A stretch of DNA of 25,970 nucleotides from an uncultured Bacilli bacterium. Its GTDB lineage: Bacteria > Bacillota_I > Bacilli_A > RF39 > UBA660. The stretch lies in NCBI GenBank assembly GCA_910587725.1, contig CAJUNG010000024.1, forward strand, positions 1-25,970, in the 5' to 3' direction. The position numbers and the translations under genes are program-made. Positions within the stretch are counted from its first letter, which is position 1. Each line of letters opens with the position of its first letter. This document shows, piece by piece, positions 12,995 through 19,829 of the stretch. The notes under the pieces are model-generated. The model had not been told where the DNA came from. It worked only from the letters and a program-made list of their open reading frames with translations, and searched no databases.

Positions 12995-15336
12995 GTATAG
13001 TATTATATAAACATAATTTATATGCATATAACCAAATAGAAGAAAGATTAAAGACAAGTAATAGAACATGCGTAATTCATCCAACAGGAAGTGGAAAATC
13101 ATTTATAGCAATAAAATGGTTATATGAAAACAGAGATAAAAAATGTCTTTTTCTAACATCGCAAAAACCAATTATAGATCAAATAATAAGACATATATAT
13201 AATTGTAGGATGACTTTAGATGATTTCCCTAATCTATCATTTGAATTATACTCTAATGTTAGTGAAGATTATGCAAATAATCATAAAGCAGATTATATAG
13301 TATTAGATGAATTCCATAGATGTGGTGCACCTGAATGGGGTAAAAATATAAATCGTTTATTAGATAATAATAACAATGCAAAAGTATTAGGGGTATCAGC
13401 AACACCTATAAGATATTTAGATGATAATAGAAATATGGCAGAAGAATTATTTGATAATAATATTGCTTCCGAAATTTCTTTAGTAGAAGCAGTTTCTAAA
13501 GGGATATTACCTTTACCAACGTACATAAATGCTATCTATTCTTTTGAACAAAATATACAAGAAATACAAAATAAAATTAATAAATTAGTTTATGAAAAAG
13601 ATAGACTTTTATTAGAAGAACAATTTAATAGAGCTAAAAGGATTTTGGAAAAATCAGCAGGTTTAAGGGAAGTATTCTCTAAACATATTTCTAAACAAAA
13701 TGGTAAGTTTATAGTATTTTGTAAGGATTTAGAGCATATGAATAGAATGATTGCTGAATCTAGAGAATGGTTTAAGGATGTAAACACTGATATTGACATT
13801 TATAGTGTATATTCTGTAAATAATGATTCTATGAATAAATTAGCAGTAGATAATTTTGAGCAAAATAATAGTAGTCATTTAAAATTATTATTTTGTGTAA
13901 ATATGTTAAATGAAGGATTGCATGTAAATGATATAGATGGGGCTATAATGTTAAGGCCAACAGTATCACCAATTATTTATCTTCAACAATTAGGGCGTGC
14001 TTTATCAGTTGGACATAATGTAAAACCCTTAATTTTTGATATTGTTAATAATAGTAATTGCATTAGTGATATAAAAGAATTCTACAAAAAAGTTAAACGT
14101 AATATTGCAGATGGTAATAAAAATCCTGCTTTAGATGGATATAAAGATATTGAATTAGATGCTTTTACCATAGTTGACGAAATGTCATCTATGATTGACT
14201 TATTAAATTCATTATCTAAATGCATAACAAAGGAAACCATAGAACAATCTAGAGCAAAGAAATTATATGATGATTTATTAAAATTAGGACATCAACCAAA
14301 TAGAAATACTTCTAAATACGAATCATCTTTATATACTGCTTTAATTAATCATGGTAGAGAGTGGTTAACAGAAGAACAATTAGCAAATTTAGGGCAATGT
14401 GGCATATATATTCCACAACAATTATCCCAAGAGGATTTGGGATTAATATTGTTTGATGATTTAATGACTTTAGGACATCAACCAAGTCAAAATATAGAAG
14501 AAGAACAAAGATTATATAGTAGATTAGTTCAAAGAGGGGAAAAATTTTTATCTCAAGAACAATTAGAAGAATTAGCAAAGTATGGAATTTATGTGCCTAA
14601 AGCAATTACTTCTGAGGAAAGAGGAAACCAATTATATGACGAATTGATTAAATTTGGAAAACAGCCTAAAAGAACAAGCGAAGATCAAACAGAAGTTAAT
14701 TTATATGGTAGACTCCAAAGACATGGTAGAGAATGGTTAACAGAAGACCAAATAAAAGTTTTATCGGAAATGGGAATATCTTTACCAATTCAAAAAGACA
14801 AGAATAAAGAGTCAGAACAATTTTTTAATGAATTAGTTCAATTAGGACATCAACCAAAGAAATCTAATCCAGAGGAAACAAGTTTATATAAAAAGTTGAT
14901 GCGAAGAGGTGAAACTTTATTAAATTCTGAACAATTAGAGGAGTTAGCAAAATATGGTATAGTTCTTCCCAAAAAACTTTCTGAAGAAGATTATGTTAAT
15001 CAAACTTTTGTTGATTTAATTAATTTAGGACGACTTCCAATTTCTAAAAATAATGATGAAAAACCTTTATATGGTAGAGTTCGTAAATGGAAAGATAAAT
15101 TTACCTTAGAGCAAAAACAAATACTTACAATATTAGGAATGAATTTAGGTGAAAAAGAACCTATTAGTATAGAACCAAGCAATTTATTATTATATTTAGC
15201 AACTGAAGCAAATAGATACTTAGAAAGTGGTAATTCAGAATTAGCGAGAGTTTATAAAAATTTAATTGCTCATATTGGAGATGGAACTAGTGGTTTGTCT
15301 AATTTAGGGACACATTCTAAATCATCTAAAAGATAA
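12991..15336 (+). CDS. SF2 DEAD/DEAH-type helicase with five C-terminal repeats
   Basis: A 781-aa protein. Residues 1-~370 form an SF2 helicase core: Walker A HPTGSGKS (30-37), motif II DEFH (106-109), motif III SATP (136-139), FIVFCKDLEHM before motif V and QQLGRALS as motif VI (332-339). From ~420 to ~720 there are five ~60-residue repeats, each with LY-x-(D/E)L-x-x-LG-x-QP, LY-x-x-L-x-x-RG and LT-x-EQL-x-x-L-x-x-x-GI-x-(V/I)P. A short helical C terminus follows. The core resembles the ResIII-type helicases of restriction-like and defence systems; the repeats may bind nucleic acid or protein. No nuclease or methylase domain is fused. It is the last gene before the second integrase end. Confidence 0.9.
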   Translation: MSIVLYKHNLYAYNQIEERLKTSNRTCVIHPTGSGKSFIAIKWLYENRDKKCLFLTSQKPIIDQIIRHIYNCRMTLDDFPNLSFELYSNVSEDYANNHKADYIVLDEFHRCGAPEWGKNINRLLDNNNNAKVLGVSATPIRYLDDNRNMAEELFDNNIASEISLVEAVSKGILPLPTYINAIYSFEQNIQEIQNKINKLVYEKDRLLLEEQFNRAKRILEKSAGLREVFSKHISKQNGKFIVFCKDLEHMNRMIAESREWFKDVNTDIDIYSVYSVNNDSMNKLAVDNFEQNNSSHLKLLFCVNMLNEGLHVNDIDGAIMLRPTVSPIIYLQQLGRALSVGHNVKPLIFDIVNNSNCISDIKEFYKKVKRNIADGNKNPALDGYKDIELDAFTIVDEMSSMIDLLNSLSKCITKETIEQSRAKKLYDDLLKLGHQPNRNTSKYESSLYTALINHGREWLTEEQLANLGQCGIYIPQQLSQEDLGLILFDDLMTLGHQPSQNIEEEQRLYSRLVQRGEKFLSQEQLEELAKYGIYVPKAITSEERGNQLYDELIKFGKQPKRTSEDQTEVNLYGRLQRHGREWLTEDQIKVLSEMGISLPIQKDKNKESEQFFNELVQLGHQPKKSNPEETSLYKKLMRRGETLLNSEQLEELAKYGIVLPKKLSEEDYVNQTFVDLINLGRLPISKNNDEKPLYGRVRKWKDKFTLEQKQILTILGMNLGEKEPISIEPSNLLLYLATEANRYLESGNSELARVYKNLIAHIGDGTSGLSNLGTHSKSSKR

Positions 15337-15473
15337 AAATCTTACTTTAATGATATTAGTTAAATTATTAAATTGAATTAATAATAGAAAATCTTTTTTA
15401 ACCACCCATTCAACCACCAAAACAGGAGATTTTCATTTTAAAGTTATAAACTTATTTAAACTTTTATAAATTG

Positions 15474-15497
15474 AAACCCTTTGAAAATAAAGGGTTT
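15474..15497. terminator. Perfect 9-bp hairpin after the helicase gene
   Basis: AAACCCTTT - GAAAAT - AAAGGGTTT. It lies in the 321-nt gene-free stretch 15337-15657, which also holds a weaker hairpin (GAAAATC/GATTTTC, 15388-15435), the element-end hairpin at 15535 and direct repeats at 15608. The following T-run is short, so termination is plausible but not strong. Confidence 0.5.
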
Positions 15498-15534
15498 GTT
15501 AATATAAAAATAAAAGAGTACGTGATTTAAGTTT

Positions 15535-15569
15535 GCCCCCTGAAGGAGCCGAAAGGCTCCACTTTTTGT
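15535..15569 (+). terminator. GCCCCCTGAA-flanked hairpin (element end, terminator-like), copy 2
   Basis: GCCCCCTGAA, then the stem GGAGCC - GAAA - GGCTCC, then ACTTTTTG. It shares its first 15 nt and the ACTTTTT tail with 1665-1705, while the stem differs on both strands in a compensatory way. It lies 98 nt beyond the stop codon of the second integrase. Confidence 0.75.
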
Positions 15570-15607
15570 TTGTTTTACGGGACTTTTTTATAAAATTGGT
15601 AGAGCGC

Positions 15608-15627
15608 TACCCATCATTTACCCATCA
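15608..15627. repeat. TACCCATCA direct repeats, possible integrase arm sites
   Basis: TACCCATCA at 15608-15616 and again at 15619-15627 (11-nt period), between the hairpin and the integrase stop codon. Short direct repeats of this kind near an integrase are often its arm-type sites; this is inference. Confidence 0.45.
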
Positions 15628-15657
15628 AATTGATGGTTTATATAAATTTAATATAGT

Positions 15658-16799
15658 TTATTCAGAAGACTTTTCATTAAAGTCTTTTTCTAATGTGTCA
15701 AAGAATTTTGGAACATTTGCAAGATCTTTTTTGAACATATGAGTATAGGTTTCTAGTGTTTCAGTAGTTTCAGAATGACCTAAGAAATTAGATACTGCAG
15801 TTATTGGAGCTGCACCTGATATTAATGCTGATGCACAAGAATGTCTGAAGTCGTGTAATCTAATTCTTCTTATTCTAGCTTTTTCAGCAAATTTATCTCT
15901 ATAGAAATACATTCTACCAGTAGACATAGGAGCATCATCACCAAGTACAAACCAAGTTTGTTTAAATTTTGATAATCGCTCATTAGTTTTCTTTAACTCA
16001 GCTAAATCATTTAATAGAGTAGTTGAAATTGGAATTGTTCTATTTGATGTTTCTGTTTTAGTACTAAATATATACCATTCAGTACTAGCATTTGAATTAG
16101 ATGGATTTAATACTTGTTGAGAAACAGTTAAAGTTTTATTATTGAAATCTATATGTTTCCATTGTAATCCTCTAGCTTCAGAACGTCGTAATCCACAGTA
16201 ATATAATAATTCAAAGAAACATTTATATCTTAAATCATCGACTACTGAAATAAATTTGAAGAATTCCTCTGGTTCATAGAAATCCATATCTTTCTTTAAT
16301 GCTCCTGGAGTTTTAAATGGTTCTAATTTATTATAAAATTTTCTTAAATTAAAATCCCATTGTTTTTCAGCAAAGTTTATGACTTGCTTAATAAATTTTT
16401 GAATATCAGTTTTATATCTATCACAAAGGTTAGTTTTATTCATTTGTGCTCTCCATTTTTGATATAAATCCCAATTTAAATTTACTAATTCTACATTATC
16501 AAGTAAACCCATATATTTGATTCTATCTCTATAAGTTTTTAGAGTGGAGTCTTTTATTTTATCTTTTTGATAATCATAATAAATAGTATAGGCTTCTTTA
16601 AATGTCATATGAGGATTAATTTCAACATCTTTATATTTGTTTAAATATATTTTTCAGCTTGTATAGCTTCTTCTTCAGTCATATATGCTTGTGATTGATA
16701 TTGATGTCTTTTACCATCTAAACCTTTACTATATTGTATAAACACCCAAGCTCTTCCATCTTTTGTTATTTTATTTTCTTTAAGTTGTCTTACGGACAT
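15658..16799 (-). pseudogene. int: Tyrosine integrase (Tn916-type), split by a one-base frameshift
   Basis: The gene starts at ATG 16799 with AGGAGG upstream. It encodes an N-terminal arm-type DNA-binding domain (SVRQLKENKITKDGRAWVFI, then EEEAIQAEKYI) and stops at 16641. The rest continues in another frame: the open frame 15658-16608 gives core-binding and catalytic domains of 316 aa with Arg in CGLRRSEARGL (~141), Lys ~184, HDFRHSCAS (H252, R255), LGHS (H278) and Tyr288 in ETYTHMF. Adding one A to the run of five at 16650-16654 joins AEK to IYLNKYKDVEINPHM without a stop, giving ~380 aa, the normal length. A recent mutation, a sequencing error or slippage are all possible. Confidence 0.85.
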
Positions 16800-16913
16800 T
16801 AATTTATTACCTCCTTTATTAATCCGTAAAATATCGACATACATCTATATTTTACCATTATTTAATTTATTTTTAATAATCATTAGATTTTTTAATCATT
16901 TTTATCAAGAAAA

Positions 16914-16942
16914 AAGATAACTATTTCGTTAATAGTTATCTT
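16914..16942 (-). terminator. Rho-independent terminator of the second fic gene
   Basis: Perfect 12-bp stem AAGATAACTATT / AATAGTTATCTT with a TCGTT loop. On the minus strand it runs into a T-tract, 30 nt after the stop codon of 16972-17967. Confidence 0.85.
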
Positions 16943-16973
16943 ACTTAATTCTTGCTTAATACTTACTTAAATT
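16937..16973. repeat. 37-nt direct repeat flanking the fic gene, copy A
   Basis: Begins TATCTTACTTAATTCTTGC and carries three ACTTA/GCTTA-type units ~11 nt apart. It matches 18025-18061 at about 30 of 37 positions in the same orientation. It overlaps the terminator stem and touches the fic stop codon. Confidence 0.6.
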
Positions 16974-17967
16974 AATTTTTGTAATACATTTGATTTTTAC
17001 TTGTTGGTTTATCAGGAATAGTTAAACTAACTAAACCTTGTTTAATAGCAGAATCAAGATATTGTCCTCTTAAAGTTTCTTTAGATTTAATTCCTAATTT
17101 TTCCATTATTTCAGTTGCTGTCATTGGTTTACTAGATGCCATAACATCTAATAATTTATTTATATTAATTGTTTCATTTGTAATTGGTAGGTGAGAAGTA
17201 GATATTGCTTCATCTAAAGTTTCATTTATCATTTTTAACATAAATTCAATAAATACATTTGAGTTAGCATTTTTATGACACTTAGCAATTGAATCATAGT
17301 ATTCATCTTGATATTTATGAATTTTAGATTCAATTGGCAAATATTCAAAAATATCTTTCCATTTATAAAGTATTGAATTTTGCCATAATCTAACTGTTCT
17401 ACCATTACCATTTGTAAATGGATGAATAAATACAAATTCATAATGGAATATACTTGATAAAATTAAAGGATGAATTGTATCCTTATTTTCATTTAACCAT
17501 TCAAATAAATCATTCATTAATAAATTAACTCTATCTCCTGGTGGACATACAAATATACAATTTCCATTATCATCAAATACACCTTCTGAAGAAGTTCTAA
17601 ATTCTCCAGATACTTCTTCAACTAAGAAAGTCATAACTCCATGAACTTTTTTTAAATCATCAATAGAGTATGGATTAATATCTTTTAACATTTCATATGC
17701 TTTATAAGCATTTTTAACTTCTTGAATATCTTTTTGTTCACCAATAACTAATTTACCATTGATAACATCTTTTACTTGTTCTAAACTAAGTGGATTATTT
17801 TCAATAGCAACAGAAGAGTGAACTGAATTGATTTTAGTTTGTTTTCTTAAATATGGTGTTTTATCTAAATTAGTAAAAGAATCCAATTTACCGATTTTTT
17901 CCATAATATCAGAAACTTTTTTTAACATTTCATTTGATATCTCAAATGGTGGAATATATTTATCCAT
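16972..17967 (-). CDS. Fic family protein with C-terminal winged-helix region
   Basis: A 331-aa Fic protein. ATG 17967 is the start because GAGGTGAT lies just upstream; a GTG at 17976 falls inside that ribosome site. It has the inhibitory motif SVAIEN at ~52-57, SGEFRT at ~120-125 and the catalytic loop HPFTNGNGRTVR at ~182-193, followed by LW. Note Asn in place of the usual Asp/Glu of the HPF-x-(D/E)GNGR loop, which may alter metal binding or only mark a subfamily. Residues ~265-331 (LLDVMASSKPMTATEIMEKL, KSKETLRG) look like a winged helix, so DNA binding and autoregulation are plausible. It stands alone between the two 37-nt repeats. Confidence 0.9.
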   Translation of the reverse strand: MDKYIPPFEISNEMLKKVSDIMEKIGKLDSFTNLDKTPYLRKQTKINSVHSSVAIENNPLSLEQVKDVINGKLVIGEQKDIQEVKNAYKAYEMLKDINPYSIDDLKKVHGVMTFLVEEVSGEFRTSSEGVFDDNGNCIFVCPPGDRVNLLMNDLFEWLNENKDTIHPLILSSIFHYEFVFIHPFTNGNGRTVRLWQNSILYKWKDIFEYLPIESKIHKYQDEYYDSIAKCHKNANSNVFIEFMLKMINETLDEAISTSHLPITNETININKLLDVMASSKPMTATEIMEKLGIKSKETLRGQYLDSAIKQGLVSLTIPDKPTSKNQMYYKN

Positions 17968-18024
17968 TAAAATCACCTCATTTTGTTATTTATATTATAT
18001 CATTTTATTGGAAAATATACAATA

Positions 18025-18061
18025 TATCTTACTTAAATCTTGCTTAAATTCTACTTAAAGT
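18025..18061. repeat. 37-nt direct repeat flanking the fic gene, copy B
   Basis: Begins TATCTTACTTAAATCTTGC and matches copy A at 16937 closely. It lies 58 nt upstream of the fic start, where an operator would be, and repeats the TTAAGTA/TTAAGCA motif three times on the gene's strand. Confidence 0.6.
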
Positions 18062-18218
18062 TCATAATCATCAGATTTATCTTTTTCATATTTTTTATTT
18101 ATTTACTTAAACTTTTAAATGAGTATGAATCATATTCTTGATTTTTATCTACATCAAAACCTAATGTCCTTTTTAATGTGGGAAAATATAAATATAAGTT
18201 TAAATAATGAATAAAAAA

Positions 18219-18227
18219 TGTTATAAT
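18219..18227 (+). promoter_or_regulatory. Extended -10 promoter into decayed region
   Basis: TGT directly before TATAAT, in an otherwise gene-free stretch (18062-18370). No clear -35. It reads toward the palindrome at 18331 and the pseudogene at 18371. Confidence 0.4.
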
Positions 18228-18330
18228 ATAAGTGATATCAGTAAATATCTTAACACAAAAAGTGCAGACATTTTCGGCATAATTCTATGCTTAAAAAATT
18301 TTCTCATAAGAGTAAATATTATGTTTAATG

Positions 18331-18356
18331 AATTAGTCAGTCGTGACTGACCAATT
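18331..18356. promoter_or_regulatory. 26-bp operator-like palindrome
   Basis: Arms AATTAGTCAGTC and GACTGACCAATT (11 of 12 positions pair) around GT. Size and symmetry are typical of TetR-family operators. No TetR gene is present in the window; it lies 15 nt before the start of a decayed gene and may be a leftover of its control region. Confidence 0.55.
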
Positions 18357-18370
18357 GGGAAATAATCGTT

Positions 18371-18860
18371 ATGTTAGAAGAAAATAATAAAACAGTTGAT
18401 GACAAAATTAGTAAATGAGAGTAAATCTGAACAATCAAAAGAAATTAATAATTCAACAGTTTATGTTTTCTAAAGCATTAGTAGGATTGAGCATTAAATA
18501 AAAATGAATACGCCCATCGTTTAGAATATGACAAGGAAGTGTTAAAAGGTTAATCAAGTGAGTTAGCTAAAACTTTGGAAATAATTCGCTTATGCAAATA
18601 TAAAATATATAACAATTTTTTATAAAATATACTTGATTGTAAAGACCTAAATATAGAATTAGTTCGAATCGATTATAACGAGTGAATCACAATAAAGACG
18701 ATTACCAAAAGAAATTTCTATGAAAAAATAATTAAATTTTATGACAGGTAATTACTGATTTAAAACATCGATTTAAAATTATCGGATTAATCAAATTGAC
18801 TTAAATAATGAACACTAATAATTGCACTAGATGATAAAAACAGATGTCTTAGTGTCATAA
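18371..18860 (+). pseudogene. Heavily decayed gene of unknown function
   Basis: Starting at ATG 18371, protein-like stretches can be read only by changing frame and passing stops: MLEENNKTVDDKISK, then FSKALVGLSIK, then EYAHRLEYDKEVLKG, a TAA, SSELAKTLEIIRLCKY, another TAA, CKDLNIELVRIDYNE, a TGA, RNFYEKIIKFYD. The segments have charged, helical, coding-like composition. Together they suggest an ancestral protein of ~150 residues with several frameshifts and nonsense changes. I cannot name the family. This accounts for most of the 814-nt region without an intact gene (18062-18875). Confidence 0.5.
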
Positions 18861-18875
18861 GAAAGTAGTGATAAT

Positions 18876-19754
18876 ATGGAATTAAACGTTAGTAATTATA
18901 GTTATGATGCTATTAAATATTTTATTAGTGTTGCATCACACGGAAGTTTATTAAGAGCTTCTTATTCTTTAGGAATTTCACAATCGGCATTAAGTCAATC
19001 GATGAAAAACCTAGAGCAAAGTTTAAATGTAAAGCTATTCAATAGAAACACAAGAGGAGTTATATTAACAAATGAAGGAAAAAAGCTTTACGAATTAGCA
19101 AAAAAAGGAGATAGTTATTTTCGAGAATCGATTATAAGTACATTAAGAACCAATCAATCGATTTCCTTAAAAACGTTTAAAATATCTGCACCACAATCTC
19201 TACTTAATGCTTATGTTTTTCCAATGATGAATAATATGGTAACAAAGTACAATAATGTGAATTTTGAATTTGCTCCCTCGATTAAGGAAAATGACATTGT
19301 TAAAAATTTACAAAGTGAAGAAATTGATTTAATTATAGATAAAACCAACGCAAAATTTGTATTAAAAGAAATCGTAGTAAGGACAATTACTGAAAATAAC
19401 TATTATTTTGCCTACAATCCTGACTTTTTTCATTTTAACGATATTGCTACAATTAAAGATTTAGAGAAATTACCAATGATTATCAAAGAAAGAACCGGAA
19501 AGAATGATAATTCGTGGATGAGAGTTTCATTTAAAAGATTAATCATATGTCGAAATGATGAAAGCATTTTAAAACTAATAAAAAAAGGAATTGGTATAGG
19601 ATTATGTTCAAATACACTTATTGAAGATGAGAAATTAAAAATTCTTAATTTAAAAGACTACAAGCCAACGAAAAGAACTGTTGAAGCATTTTATTTAGAT
19701 TCTAATCATATAGCAAAAGAATTTGTTGATGAAATTATAAAAAGTATAAGTTAA
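18876..19754 (+). CDS. LysR family transcriptional regulator
   Basis: A 292-aa protein of normal family length. The N-terminal winged HTH spans ~8-68: AIKYFISVASHGSLLRASYS, LGISQSALSQSMKNLEQSL and VKLFNRNTRGVILTNEGKKL. A periplasmic-binding-like effector domain follows (~95-290), including IDLIIDK and LIKKGIGIGLCSN. The family usually acts as a tetramer sensing a small ligand. It is on the same strand as, and 75 nt before, the kinase-exporter pair, so it is the likely regulator of that pair. A possible ribosome site is GAAAGTAGTG. Confidence 0.92.
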   Translation: MELNVSNYSYDAIKYFISVASHGSLLRASYSLGISQSALSQSMKNLEQSLNVKLFNRNTRGVILTNEGKKLYELAKKGDSYFRESIISTLRTNQSISLKTFKISAPQSLLNAYVFPMMNNMVTKYNNVNFEFAPSIKENDIVKNLQSEEIDLIIDKTNAKFVLKEIVVRTITENNYYFAYNPDFFHFNDIATIKDLEKLPMIIKERTGKNDNSWMRVSFKRLIICRNDESILKLIKKGIGIGLCSNTLIEDEKLKILNLKDYKPTKRTVEAFYLDSNHIAKEFVDEIIKSIS

Positions 19755-19779
19755 ACTTATAATATTTTCGTTTTTTTTA
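19745..19779 (+). terminator. Weak terminator after the LysR gene
   Basis: TATAAG - TTAAA - CTTATA followed ~12 nt later by a T-tract (TTTTTTTT). The stem is short and AT-only, so readthrough into the kinase gene is possible. Confidence 0.35.
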
Positions 19780-19829
19780 TAAAAATATTTATAATAAAGA
19801 ATAGTATAATGGCATTGAGGTGTTCGGCT

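Noticed and set aside
12991..15336. Type I or III restriction enzyme subunit
   Set aside because: The helicase has no nuclease motif and no methyltransferase or specificity subunit lies nearby.
1719..15499. AAGGGTTTGT shared at 1719 and 15490 as the attachment core
   Set aside because: Its order relative to the GCCCCC hairpin is reversed at the two sites, so it cannot be the same boundary; likely chance in AT-rich hairpins.
15533..15742. Plus-strand frame starting with MPPEGAERLHFLF
   Set aside because: It only reads across the element-end hairpin and antisense to the integrase; no ribosome site.
19745..19829. Lanthipeptide or other RiPP precursor gene next to the exporter
   Set aside because: No small frame with a leader-like sequence and ribosome site is present around the LysR-kinase-ABC unit, and the exporter lacks a peptidase domain.
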